From contig JAQFVV010012512.1 of assembly GCA_028023455.1 (NCBI GenBank), positions 591,413 through 655,412 on the forward strand: 64,000 bases of DNA, in the 5' to 3' direction. Positions 49,021-62,016 of this stretch are shown here, one piece after another (the first letter of the stretch is position 1; each line of letters opens with the position of its first letter). The DNA is from Epiperipatus broadwayi. Lineage: Eukaryota; Onychophora; Udeonychophora; Euonychophora; Peripatidae. The position numbers were made by a program, and so were the translations under genes. A model generated the notes under the pieces. It saw only the letters and a program-made list of their open reading frames with translations, was not told the origin of the DNA and ran no database searches.

Positions 49021-49660
49021 AGCATTGTTTATTTCAGTGACTTTAAAAAAAAGAAAACTCTTACCATTTAAGTATTCTATTCGAGTGCTTAATTTTGTGG
49101 AGACCCAAATCTCTTGGTAGAAAATAAATCACCTAGATTTTATTAAAAACAAAAGAAAATAGACTTTTCAACCATCCCCCTCCCCTACTCTCTTGATATT
49201 TTCTTATGTTGAACTGTTACCTGTTAAATTAGAAATAGCATTTTCCCAAATATAAGATGGACATAATAAATAATAAAATACAGATTTATACAATTAAAAT
49301 AAAATATAATTTTACAATCTTTTATGAATCGATATGTTTAAGCATAATTATTTTTCAGAGTCCTCATTACACAAAGTTCTATATGGTTTATGCATTTTTT
49401 ATTATAAATCTTGAAGAACTTGTGATTAATTTTATATGGCACATCCTGAATTTATTTAAGTTGGCAGTAGGTAGTTTTATGTTACTCCTCTGTAGATTTT
49501 CATCTTGTGTAGATTCAACTTCTCAGTCACTTAAATTGTAGACATTTAAATATTAATACTCATATGGCCATAGAGGATAAAAGAAAATGCTCCACCCCAA
49601 TGACAATTAAGCCTTCTAGCCAATGTATCTCATATTTTAATTAAATATATAGCTTTATAT
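49021..49660. other. Non-coding stretch
   Basis: AT-rich; an open frame at 49257-49541 has only AT-biased composition and no motif. Nothing supported. Confidence 0.45.
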
Positions 49661-51474
49661 TGTGACAGTCAGATTATGTATGCTGGTTAAACCTAGTTTG
49701 AATACTAGGCAAAAGTACCTCAAGGCCAACCATACGCGAGATATTAAATCAAGAATACTATGACCTCTGCCCTATTTTGCCTATTCTCGAGGCTAATTTA
49801 CGAACCAACAACACCCTCTGAGCCACACATAAATTATTTTTCAACCGGCCACAAAGCTTAGCAACAGCGGTAGAGACATTGACGGGAAATCCTAAGGAGC
49901 TAAATAGTTAAATGTGCAAAAAAAATACTAAGAAATAGGTGTTTTGCGTTATGCCTGGATCATTGAAAAGTAAAAATAAAGCATTTAATATAATTAAGAA
50001 ACTCAAGCTTTTTATAGTTAAATCATATGTTTAATTAATGACTTTAATAATATGACTAATGATATAATGGCCTCCGCTATTCCTCTAAATTAATGAAACA
50101 AACTAATTAGACAATAAAAACGGATTAATAGGTTTACGGTCTAAATCTTTTCCCAATTTTAATAAAATTGTCAACTCGATCTTCTCGATAAAGTACAATA
50201 AAAAAAAGAATCTTTCGCAAAGCATTTCTAATTGCTTTGCGCTAAAAACAGTGTTTAAAAATTATTTAAAACGTATATAGTTAAATCAGATATACGTAAA
50301 GCTAATGGTGGACAAAAGAGGCGTTATCAAAGAGATCAAGTTGGCACACAAAAGAAACTGGCTCATATTTAATTAACAAACATAAATAAAACTGGAAAGA
50401 GATTTTAAATGAACAAAAATTAACTATTAACTCAACCGCAATGGAATACTAAATATTTACACAGGTTAGTAAGGAAGAATAGCGAAGGGAAAAGGTTACA
50501 TATAGATAGATGATCACACAATATATATATTTAAGGTTAGTCTAATAAAAATGGTTACATAGCAAATACATATAAATTCACTGAAGCAATTAGAAAAAAA
50601 TGAACAAAAGGTAGCATAAGAAATAGTTCAATAGAGGAGATACGATTACCGTCCTTTTTCCTTGGTCATGTTCCCTACGGCGTTCGTGGCTTGATCCGAC
50701 CGTCGAGATGCAGTTGTCCGGACAATGAAAATATGTAGTATGGTTTCACGAAAAGTTCTCCAGACACGGCACAGAGTTCAGATGACTATTGAGTGGATAT
50801 TAAGGCATTTTGAATGGTATTCTGGAACCTCGGCGATAGGCAAAGCTATTTATTTGCCTAGCTGAGCATAGTAGAATCTATCAAACTTATATGATTTTTA
50901 GTTTGAGCAGGTTCAAACTTCTTCATGATTTGTAGACAACAGTTGTAGACTTTTAGGAATAAAATCACGAACAAAATCTGACAGAGTTCTCCTAAGAGAA
51001 ATCTGAATGCACCTTGCAATAGCAAACTCTGAAAGAATCACCTTCACAAAGAAAATCAGAATCAACTGAATCCTTCAAAAGGAAAAATCTGAATAATCAA
51101 TCTTTTGTTCTCCCTTCTCTTTATACCCTCTCTGTCAGCTACCTTCTATTGTTTGTATGATCTGAGATCTTGATAAGCCTCCCCATGCTCCTTTGTTTCA
51201 AAGCAACACTTTCTAAAAATAACTTTAACTTTTTTACTCTAACTTTCTTACTTCAAAGTTTGAATTATCTTAATTAAAAGAAAGAAAGAGAAGGCCATCT
51301 TTAATTACACTTGAATGGCTCACTAATTAAAACTATAATTCTTTTAGAAATGTTGGTGGGCTTATCTCAAAATCAAATCATACTAAATATTTTAACAAAA
51401 TTTTAACAACAATATATTATTATTTTTTTATAGTAGAATAAGCATTTTATTTCAGCAGAATTTTGATTANNNNN
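49661..51474 (-). mobile_element. Solo LTR, about 1.8 kb
   Basis: Begins TGTGACAGTCAG at 49661 directly after TATAT. The far end falls in the small gap at 51470, but the duplicate at 57257 shows it ends ...AACTCA followed by TATAT, so TG...CA termini with a 5-bp TATAT duplication. On the minus strand GGGTATAAAG (plus about 51118-51128) is a TATA box followed by a less AT-rich R-like region. A hairpin CCTAG...CTAGG lies at about 49692-49709. No primer-binding site or polypurine tract adjoins it, so it is taken as a solo LTR. Confidence 0.6.
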
Positions 51475-51716
51475 NNNNNNNNNNNNNNNNNNNNNNNNNN
51501 TGTTTGACTAATAGGTTAAGCAATTTTTATTAATAGAATGAAATTTATTTAAAACAAAATATTTAAATGTAAAACATATTTGATAAGCATAATTATTTTT
51601 AACTCTAATGCAAAACCCTGCTGATATTGAACTATAAACTTAATTTAGGTCTACAATATTAATCAAGTTTATAGGAAGATGTGAAGCATGGATTGGACTT
51701 CAGATCCATTGCTTCA
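49667..51716. repeat. Duplicated segment, copy 1 (clean copy)
   Basis: Matches 55579-57500 from the first bases of the LTR through the gap and 216 bp of right flank. 51501-51716 and 57285-57500 are identical. This copy has intact-looking words where copy 2 has deletions and is about 128 bp longer. Beyond 51716 the two sequences have nothing in common. Confidence 0.92.
51470..51500. other. Assembly gap, 31 N
   Basis: A 31-base run of N. In the duplicate copy the same position holds 32 bases (57253-57284) made of AACTCA-type LTR end plus TA repeats, so the missing sequence is visible there. Confidence 0.97.
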
Positions 51717-51955
51717 TTTCCCAATAGTTAGTGAACAAAAAAAAATGTTAAAAAAAATGCTGTTGCTTCAGGTCAGAGGTAAGAATTTTGTGCCAGGTGA
51801 GTTCAAGCCTACTCTTTATTTGCTGTAATATTTAATTTGTTGCTACCTACGGTGTTTTCTTTACTTTATTATATCTAATGGTTTATCCATAATTCAATCT
51901 TCTGTCTTAACTCGGGTCTGTGTTGTATTTAGTCTAACATGGTATGTATCTATTT
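51717..51955. other. Short non-coding stretch
   Basis: No feature recognised between the duplicated segment and the retroelement remnant. Confidence 0.4.
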
Positions 51956-52746
51956 TTAACTTGCATATTTTCCAGGGTCCGGTGGTATACAAGGTTTTAA
52001 GTTTCTGGCATTGTATACTCCTTTTATGCCGAGATTATTTTTCCAAAACAAAACAGTTATTCCACACTTCTTTTTTAACAAATGAGGGCCTTTATATATT
52101 GGAAAAAACTTTTTTACTTCTCTCTGCACTATACTAGTTGGCCTCGATCTCTCAGCCACACTTGCTTCCTTTCTGAATTGATATTGGCGGTTTCTTTTGT
52201 CTTCCGATGCCACTCCCGTCTTCATCTTCCTTGTATCTTTTGTTTCCTAGTTGGTCTATTTTCTCCTCTTCCACTAAGATTTTGGTTTTGAATACCTGAA
52301 GACATGCTGTGGATACTGCAAATGTATCGGAGTAGCTCCAGTCAAGTCACTCATTTTATTATTAATGTCTTGTCCCATCTTTTCAGTTTCGTTTACCAAA
52401 TCCACAGTCTGAAGCGTCATTGTGCTCTTGCTATCCTCTATGATTCTACAATTTGTTCTCCACTTTGCCTTCTGTGTTTGACTGACAAGTCCAAGTGGTG
52501 ACTATCTTTACATGCTTCTTCATCAATCAGTGATTCAACCTGAATATCACCTTGCTCTTGTTGGTCTTGTCCCTTTCCCTGATTATCATCATCTGGTAAT
52601 ACTTTTGTTCTGGTAGTATGTTGTTGCTGGAGACCCCTGTTTTCCTCCAAACGGTTCAGTCTTTGTGATGTCATATTCATGAATTCTTGGAACATGTTCA
52701 TCATCATTTTGTATTTTTGTCTCATTTCTGTGATGAGATCTTTCAC
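51956..52746 (-). pseudogene. LTR retrotransposon remnant: integrase end, with polar N-terminal block
   Basis: On the minus strand 52746-52438 is an open, Gln/Glu/Asp-rich block (MKDLITEMRQKYKMMMNMF..., Gag-like or linker). It is followed by LTGATPIHLQY near 52340, typical of the end of the integrase core, then KQVWLRDRGQLV near 52140 and KKFFPIYKGPHLLKKKCG (52130-52076) with GVYNARNLKPCIPP. This is the C-terminal integrase region of Ty3/gypsy-like pol. Protease, RT and RNase H are absent between the two parts, so there is an internal deletion as well as frameshifts. Confidence 0.62.
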
Positions 52747-54194
52747 ATTGTTTTTTTGGTCACTATGAGTACATATTGACCTATAAACTTCGCCTCTTTC
52801 TGTTCCTCCATTCTTGCCTAATATTGGCTATTTTGTTATAAAACAATTTATTTCTAAAACGTATTTTAATAACAATCTATATAAGTATATTGTATTTCAT
52901 GTATCTAGGAGCTATATCCTGTATGTGAAGAAAAATTTTAGTTCTTTAAAAAATAAGTCAGTATTCTAAATTCTTTATGTTTTCAGAAATTAACTTTGCC
53001 TACCTCACGAGGTCCCATCTTAAACCTATGCCTATGTGTCTGTTTGTTCATGAAAAAAAAATCAAATCCTGCCGTGTCTGTTTTAATATTTATACTACAT
53101 ATTAGTCTCCTCACTTTATTTATTGTTATATTTCACTAAAATATCACTGCTATTTTGTTACTATATCATTAAAAATAATAAACTTACAGCTTGACCTGGC
53201 TTTCTCTGACACCTGAGACAACTAAAAAAATGCATTTACATTAATACACAAGTTTATATTTCAAAAGGAATATGTGAGCAAAATATACATCAGTCATGTT
53301 TCAAAATTATTTTGGCTCACTATGCATACATTGTTATTTTGATCATCTACTATAGTTTGGTTTATTTGACATCTGATATGAGAGATTGCACTTGCCGACA
53401 AATTTATTTGAGAAGGGCGCCAGTCGACAAGACAATGGCCATATCAAATATACATATTAATGGATAATGATCCAAGCACACATTGATAAGGTTTATAAAG
53501 CTAAATGCAATTAAAATCTATTTTAAATTTCACTTCTCTTTTAAAAAGAAATTCTCTGCATGAATAAGTAAATGCTATTTTAAATGACAATGTTAAGTCT
53601 AAGATGTATACAACTACGTAAGGTAATATGTCTGACCTGGATTCGAAACCAGTTACCATTTTGGTCATGATACAAAAAAAATTCCAAACAGCCAAAGTAC
53701 GATTAACAAAACAAACAAAAAAAAATACAACCAAAAATTAAAATAAAATTCCATGATAACTGCCACTCCGAATTATGAACCTGGGATCGAAACCAACTAC
53801 CATTTTGGTCACAACCCGAAATAAATTAACAATTATCAAGCAATTTTACAGAATCACGCATTGAGATCAAAAACTGTTTAAAAAACATTTATATAAAAAC
53901 GGGTTTTACCGAACTATAACGAAGTGTATACCATATGCATCCATATATATGAATATGTACATCATTAAATAAGCATATATATGACTACATATAAATATAC
54001 AAACAGATATACCTATACAAATATTTCTTTTATTATCATGTACATGAATTTATTAGAAAGATGTCAAATTGCAAACCGCCTACTCCTATTATTTCAGGCT
54101 AGTAAATGCTGGTCGCAACTATGACAAGGAAGCAATGATTGCGGACATAGACCTATTATTTCAGGCTACACAGCAACCGAGAACTCTACAATGT
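52747..54194. other. Non-coding stretch with a repeated hairpin block
   Basis: 53634-53668 and 53777-53812 share CTGG-A-TTCGAAACCA-type hairpins followed by CATTTTGGTCA, about 143 bp apart. The words resemble the start of the LTR families nearby. CCTATTATTTCAGGCTA occurs twice (54085-54101 and 54147-54163). No genes. Confidence 0.5.
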
Positions 54195-54308
54195 AAGGGG
54201 TCTTCACCTAAACGGTTACTCTAAGGATCTTCACCAAACATGGTTACTAAAAAACAAGGGCTTCACCTAACGATTACTCAAAGGGTCTTCACCTAACGGT
54301 TACTCAAT
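54195..54308. repeat. Degenerate minisatellite, four units of about 28 bp
   Basis: Four units of the type AAGGGTCTTCACCTAACGGTTACTC with small changes. Confidence 0.75.
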
Positions 54309-55578
54309 AAATGATTCAATAGCATAATCCGAATTGAGAGAAGAAAAAAAATCTTAACTAAAGGTGGCTGACATATATGTTATACAAAAATATATCTTTA
54401 ATATATATATTTATTAACGAACATACGCATTTACTTTTCTTATACGATAAAATTAAGCTTGCTAGTATTGAAACAAAACTTAATTTATATATGTTTGCGA
54501 GAAATAATTTCAAAATCTTAAAAAGGAAAGAAAAAAAATTACATGATTACAATTATTCAATATAAAGAAACGAAACGCAGAGAAAGTGAAAAAAAATATT
54601 TGCTAACACCATACGTTGACACGTGTTAATTTGAACTTATCAAAAACTTTTGACTTCAAAAAATTCTATTAATGAAAAAATGTTATCTCTTAGACTTCAC
54701 AAAAATTTATACAAACGAAATTATTTTTTTTATTATCTATTTGTAATTTTTACTAAAATATTAACACTATCGTATATATGTTATATTTCGAAAAACATTA
54801 TTATTTCAAAACTTCTCATATTTGAGCAATACTAAAAATAATCTAAAGTACGAAAGCTAATTTAAGGGAGGGCGGGTGGGTATATATTTGACACTTTGCC
54901 TCATCGAACTATCTACTTTATACGAAAACAAATATGGCGAACTGGCCATGACAAATCTATTCATTAGGCAAAAAAAATAGGTTTAATTCTGAAATCTAAT
55001 TTTATAATCACAAAAAAAAACAACGAATGAAGTGTTAACTTTTTAAATATAAAATATTCATTTGATATATATCTAAACTGGAAAAATTTTTTTACCTTAT
55101 GACACATTTAACTTTTTAATTAATTTAAAAATGACATTGGCTCACATTAGGAAACAAAACTGGAAAATTATACATATATTTTTATATAAATGTATTAAAC
55201 TAAAACAAACTTCTCAGGGTACTTATTTTTAATTTAAAAATGACATTCGTCCCGTGCGACAAACTCAACAAAAAATATTAAGTATAACTAACAATTATTT
55301 ATGTTATTTAAAAAACCTTATATATATGTGTCCAATCCGAGGAGAAAAAAAATTCTACATATATCTATTATTTCAAATCCCCTATTCCTATTCTTCCAAT
55401 AAAAAAAAAGCCAGTTGTTGGGAGAATTGGAAAAAAAAATCTACATATATATTATTCATTAATTTAAAACAGAAAAATAAAAACATTATACACCCATACA
55501 AATGTTATACAGGGCATTGCAGGGTATGGAAAATTTTAATAGCCACGATGGGGCAGAATTATGAAAAAAATCTATGGA
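54309..55578. other. Non-coding stretch
   Basis: Very AT-rich. Open frames here (for example 55254-55607) are Lys/Ile/Tyr-rich chance frames. The AAAAATGACATT(G/C) word occurs twice (near 55127 and 55235). Confidence 0.4.
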
Positions 55579-57500
55579 AGTCAGATTATGATGCTGGTTT
55601 AACCTAGTTCGAATACTAGGCGAAAGTACCTCAAGGCCAACCATATGCGAGATATTAAATCAAGAATACTATGACCTCTGCCCTTTTGCCTATTCTCGAG
55701 GCTAATTTACGAACCAACAACACCTCTGAGCCACACATAAATTATTTTTCAACCGGCCACAAAGCTTAGCAACAGCGGTAGAGATTGAGGGAAACCTAAG
55801 GAGCTAAATAGTTAAATGGCAAAAAATACTAAGAATAGGTGTTTTTATGCCTAATCATTGAAAAGTAAAAATAAAGCATTTAATATAATTAAGAAACCAA
55901 CTTTTTATGTTAAATCATAGTTTAATTAATGACTTTAATAATATGACTAATGATATAATGGCCGCTATTCCTCTAAATTAATGAAACAAACTATTAGACA
56001 ATAAAAAGGATTAATAGGTTTGGTCTAAACTTTCCCAATTTTAATAATTGTCAACCGACTTCTCGATAAAGTACAATAAAAGAACTTTCCAAAGCATTTC
56101 TAATGCTTCTAAAAACAGTGTTTAAAAATTATTTAAAACGTATATAGTTAAATCAGATATACGTAAAGCAACGGACAAAAGAGGCGTTATCAAAGAGATC
56201 AAGTTGGCACACAAAAGAAAAGACTCGTATTTAATTAACAAACATAAATAAAACTGGAAAGAGATTTTAAATGAACAAAAATTAACTATTAACTCAACAA
56301 TGGAATACTAAATATTTACAAGGTTAGGAGGAAGAATAGCGAAGGGGAAAAGGTTACATATAGATAGATGATCACACAATATATATATTTAAGGTTAGCT
56401 AATAAAATGGTTACATAGCAAATACATATAAATTCACTGAAGCAATTAGAAAAAATGAACAAAAGGAGCATAAGAAATAGTTCAATAGAGGAGATAGACA
56501 CCGTCCTTTTTCCTTGGCATGTTCCCTACGGCGCGTGGTTGATCCAACGTCGAGATGTAGTTGTCCGACAATGAAAATATGTAGTATGGTTTCACGAAAA
56601 GTTCTCCAGACACGGCACAGAGTTCAGATGACTATTGAGTGGATATTAAGGCATTTTGAATGGTATTCGGAATCGGCGATAGGCAAACTTTTTTTGCCTA
56701 GCCGAGCATAGTAGAACTATCAAACTTATAGATTTTAGTTTGAGCGGTTCAAACTCTTCATGATTTGTAAACAACAGTTGTAGACTTTTAGAATAAAACA
56801 CGAAAAATCTGCAGGTTCTCCTAAGAGAAACTGAATGACCTTGCAAGCACTCTGAAAGAACACCTTCACAAAGAAAATCAGAACAACTGAATCCTTCAAA
56901 AGGAAAACTGAATAATCAATCTTTGTTCTCCTTCCTTTATACCCTCTGTCAGCTACCTTTTTGTTTGTATGATCTGAGACTTGATAAGCTCCATGCCCTT
57001 TGTTTCAAAGCAACACTTCTAAAATAACTTAACTTTTTACTCTAACTTTCTTACTTCAAATTTGATTCTCTTAATAAAAGAAAGAAAGGAAGGCCATCTT
57101 AATTACACTTGAATGGCTCACTAATTAAAACTATACATCTTTAGAAAAGTTGGCGGCTTATCTCAAAATCAAACATACTAGAATTTAACAAAATTTTAAC
57201 AACTATTATTTTTTTATAGTAGAATAAGCTTTTATTTCAGCGAATTTGATTAACTCATATATATATACGCTAGATGTATATATATGTTTGACTAATAGGT
57301 TAAGCAATTTTTATTAATAGAATGAAATTTATTTAAAACAAAATATTTAAATGTAAAACATATTTGATAAGCATAATTATTTTTAACTCTAATGCAAAAC
57401 CCTGCTGATATTGAACTATAAACTTAATTTAGGTCTACAATATTAATCAAGTTTATAGGAAGATGTGAAGCATGGATTGGACTTCAGATCCATTGCTTCA
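55579..57500. repeat. Duplicated segment, copy 2 (deletion-riddled, probably unpolished)
   Basis: Same content and order as 49667-51716, including the LTR without its first six bases. The LTR part has dozens of 1-5 base deletions, for example GCGGTAGAGATTGAGG against GCGGTAGAGACATTGACGG, while 57285-57500 is identical to copy 1. The small open frames within (for example 56514-56711) are not genes. The pattern fits an uncorrected long read rather than evolutionary decay, see findings. Confidence 0.9.
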
Positions 57501-58656
57501 ATATAAATACATATGCGGTTTGCATTTAATAAGAATATATTTACAGAGTACAGCTATCTATTGCTTGTAATATTGGCTATAAAAACTTTACATTAAATCA
57601 ACTGTTATCATTTCTTTTTTTAGTTTCTTTTAAACAAAAATCATATTTTTTTAAAAATTTAGATTGATAAATTATTTTAACTTATCTGCTTAATAAATTA
57701 GAATATGAATATTGTAATTCACTTTCTTTACTCCTCTTCCAAATGGAAAATTAACTAGAAAAATATTAATATTTGTTGAGACATTGCTTTAAAAAATGTC
57801 CATTTTGCAGAAAAAATATTAAAATAATAGTTGTAATAAAACTTGACTTGTCAGAGTGAACGCAGAACAAGAAAGAAAAAAAGATTTTTAATTGTTTCTT
57901 TTTTATGCCAGCATTCCTATTGTTTAAAAACTAGTGTTTCAAGCATTGTATCTTTTAAAATATTTTTTATATCGATTCATTTAAAAAAAACAAATTATAA
58001 CATAAATTTGCAATATTACATTATTATTTTCTCTTTTATATTTAGATATTACAATACTTGATTTATTTATTTTTTATTTAAGTCATTGTCTGTATAACAA
58101 AATACAATACAACAATCAACATATACATAAATTAGTATGATTTTTTTATCAAGTTTGATATTTTCTTAGTAATAAAATTTTATTACTAATATATATGTGT
58201 GTTTCTTACTATAAATTACCCATCATTTCCAGTACTTAATATGTAGTTATTATACTGATAAAAATATAAAAAAACATTTATTTTTACCAAAAGTGTTCTA
58301 GCAAAAACTTATTTTATTTAATTTCTACATACCAATTAATAAAAGAAAAACAATATATCATTTCAGATAGCTAAGGTTTGTTGTGGTAGCAATTTTGAGC
58401 TACCTTCACAATTTCCCTCCCCTACAGAAGATCAAAATTTTATCATAGATCAAATTTTCTCTCATAATGAGTGTAAAGCATGTTCATTTTGGGTATATTA
58501 AACTTCCTTGTGATCTGTGAAAAATCACAAGCCTTACTTCCTTCCATTTCTACCTTACTTTCTTCCATTTCTAATAATCTGTCAATTTCAAATACCTGTC
58601 ATGACATCCCCTCTCTCAATAATTATGTATCATTCCAAATGAAAATCTCCTTAGGG

Positions 58657-58658
<2 letters not shown>
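57501..58658. other. Non-coding stretch
   Basis: AT-rich, nothing recognised. Confidence 0.45.

Positions 58659-58691
<33 letters not shown>
58659..58691. repeat. (TA)n microsatellite
   Basis: Perfect TA tract of about 33 bp. It may mark the far end of the retroelement whose gag lies at 60.4-62.0 kb, but no LTR was found beside it. Confidence 0.93.
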
Positions 58692-58692
<1 letters not shown>

Positions 58693-60436
58693 TGTTCAAC
58701 TTTATTGTATGAACCCGACCATCTATGTATCTCTATAACAGATGATACATACCTTTGTTCAGTAGTCTCTCTCCTGCTCTTTTCTAGAAACATTGGATTT
58801 TAAGGATTACATGAACTAGAGTATCCATCACCATGCATGGATTGACTCAAAAAACTGGTCAGTTTTAAGGTATACCAGTATGTCTACTGAAGCTTATCCT
58901 CATAAATACAATATCTTAATCATTATAACCCGAACATTTTTTTAGGTTTTTTCATTTTTTTTAAACTTCATTATCATTTATACTGCTATCTATTAGTTAC
59001 TGATGAAATTATTTATCTCACATTAATCTATTGAATGATTGACATATGCTGTCAATATATCTAGCATTGTATGTATCTCTAGTTTCTGTTTTCATATTTA
59101 ACCCAAACCATTAGGATCTGTCTGTTTTACTATGACATATGATCCCTTTATTGATCATAAAATTTCTTATACTTGTTTTCTTGGGGGTTTTGTTTTGATG
59201 TCAAGACCTTACAAGTACTCAATCCTTATCTGAAACTTATATGGATTTTACTTCTCATTCTTTTCAGTTTTGCTTTACTATGTAGTTCTTCATGAGTTTT
59301 TTAACTACTCCAGTATTTATGTCATGATGTAAAACTGTGGGTAAATATATATACTTTCAACAATGGTATTGTTGACTCATAGCATTATTGTGTTGAAATG
59401 ACTTAAACTTTATGACCTATTACACATGTATATTAAATCTTTGCTCCAATTGACTTTCAGCATTCCTTGCACATTCACATCATTATTAAAATATTTTACA
59501 TATATACATTAATTTAATTTTCCCTTTTTGGAAAACTATATTAGGATTCAACCATTTTCAAAAAACCATTTCACATTTCAAATCTACAACTTTTGAAGTC
59601 TGCCTTGTATTACATGCTATCTTTTTTTATTCTAGGCATCATCATCCATTTGCCTAATAAATGTAAATGGGCATTCATATGTATTGCATAACTTATGCTA
59701 ATTTGAACTTTTTTGGCTATTGCTGTTTAATGTGGCTATTCCCCTTATCACTTGATAATTCTGTATGATAAGGACATCCTTTTGATTGTGGAAACATAAT
59801 ATGTCCCATAACATACTTCCAATATGATCAAATCTATAAATTTCACTTGCTTTAATGCAATCATTTTTTATAAAAATAGTTTTCTTCATTAATTATCCTT
59901 TTAATAGCTAAAAGCTTTCTCTCTATGTGATTATTATGATCATAAATGTTATGTTTAAACTTTGATTGCCTATTTAACAACCTTCTTCTACAGCAAGCCT
60001 TTGAGCATATAGTAATTATTTTTGGATTCTACTACTATATTTATGAACTTTATATTTAGAACAAACTTTAAGTTCTGAACATAGGATGCTCACATTAACA
60101 TGCATATCTTGGTTACATAACCTTTCTGCTTCTACATTATTCATGGGCAGGTTTAATATATGTAAATCAGTGTCATTCCGACATTTTTTGGGATCATTTT
60201 TTTCAATTTAAAATTGATAGAATGGTTTTTTATCTCATCTTTGGATACCTGAAAAGAACAACTAATAGAAAATTCATGGTCAAGTGAAGTTTTAGCAATA
60301 ACAGACTGCTTAATACTTTGATTGGATTAAAAAATGAAACAAATTAAACTGTTTTTGCAAAATAATAGCTCATTGCTGCTTATTTGAATTACAAATGACA
60401 ATCTTATTATCCTCTTCCCAGATAAATGTCCAATAT
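58692..60436 (-). other. Possible decayed pol region, not recognised
   Basis: This is where pol would lie behind the gag-like ORF on the minus strand. Only short open blocks remain (for example 59889-59698, 63 residues), and no RT, RNase H or integrase motif could be read in any frame. No 3' LTR was seen. Confidence 0.3.
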
Positions 60437-62016
60437 TCAATAGCTGAATGTTAAACTGGATAAAGAAAAAATATATTGACTAAAAGTATAAGGTTGAACT
60501 TGGTTATGCACACTCCATAATCTTTTCAAGAACTGCTCACAATTTTCTGAATCTTTTGAAGCATTCTTCAAGCTACTACCAAGATACATCATAATAAACA
60601 TTCTATTCACAATAAATTGAAAATATCCAACACTCCTGTTGGACAACTCTAAGATTGTAGCACTAATACAATGATATAAATAATATTCATCATGAGTAGT
60701 GTACAAATCACACCAATAATAAGGTATACTAGGTGAGATTTTCTTTCCATCTACCTGTGTACTTTCTCTACCTTCCTCATTTTCAAATACTGTAGTGATT
60801 ACTTCAGGGTTTTCCCCTTTGTGTTCCATTTCAATGGAGTTTGTCAAAGATGTTATTAATTGGGTATTTGCTACAGATGCTTTTTCCATGTTACTCCAAG
60901 TATTTGGGTTGGTCATAACTTGTTGTATCTCCATAACTTGTGTCTTTTGGCACAGCTCCATAATTCCAAGTCTTTGACTCATGGTCTCACCTAAGCATCT
61001 CAAACCTTGTTTTATGGGTTCTATAACTTCACCATGTGATTCTATAATTTTATGACACGCTTCATTTTCTGTATTTTGCTTGGTGGTGAACTGGTTTACA
61101 ATTGTGTGAATGATCATCATTTTCTCAAGCATTTCATCTGTGTGCTTCCTTTGACTCTCATGGATCTCTTTTTTGAAAGACTCTTGATTTTGACACACCT
61201 CTTGGTATTTAACAGTTAGTTGACTGGTAACACAATGTTTAAATTCTTCCAAACATTGTCTACATTGTGTATCTTTTTCCTCCACTTCTTTCCTCATTCT
61301 TCAACATTACTCCTCTGAATACTTGTCAGACTTATAAGCATTTGTTTCATTGCTTGTGATAATTTTGTTTCTACATCTTTAATTTCCACTCTTAAGACTT
61401 CCTGCATAATATTCACTCTCTCCTTCATCCCTATGTCCATCTTTAATTCTATATTAGCAACATCAGTCCTTGTTGCCATATCTCCAATCCTAACTTCTAT
61501 GCTAACTATATTAGTTTATAATTTTTATACTTCCTCTTTGATAATCATATTAGCCTTCAATTGGTTTACACTTTCATTCATACCCTTTATATTAAGTTTC
61601 ATATTACTCATTTCAGACTTCATATTACTTTCCATATTCTTCATATTTGTGTCCATATTCTTCATATTTGATTCCATATTAGCAAAATAAGTCTTAGTTG
61701 TCATATTACTCATCATAACTTGGATCATCTGGGCCAATTGTGCCATTGTGATGGTATCTTCCATAGCTTCGACTATTTCACTTTGTGGTGATTGAATTAT
61801 TTCTTCAATCTGAGTTTTTCATGCCTCAATGGTCATTTCATTATCTTGACATGTCTATGGAAAGTGGTCACCTTCAGCTACAGACCCTCCAGATGTTTCA
61901 CTAGGCAAAGACCCTCCCTCATGGCTAACCTCATTTTCACCTATCACAACATCACTAACTTCATTCTTTTCTACTTTAATATCACTTATTTCTTCTTGGC
62001 CAACTTCTGTTTCCAT
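60437..62016 (-). pseudogene. Gag-like coiled-coil ORF of an LTR retrotransposon, broken
   Basis: Starting at METEVGQEEISDIKVEK (62016), open blocks follow on the minus strand: an acidic start, 61764-61525 with heptad-like NMESNMKNMD repeats, 61479-61294 (KMDIGMKERVNIMQEVLRVE), and 61297-60437 (286 residues, starting MRKEVEEKDTQCRQCLEEF). The whole is Met/Glu/Lys-rich, strongly helical and likely coiled coil. The last part contains CEQFLKRLWSVHNQVQP, reminiscent of the Gag '...F..RL...' region. Two or three stops or shifts break it. It lies 490 bp behind an LTR and a primer-binding site, as a gag should. No zinc knuckle seen. Confidence 0.6.

Noticed and set aside
56514-56846. Open frames of 61-66 residues
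   Set aside because: They lie in the deletion-riddled duplicate of an LTR and are not open in the clean copy.
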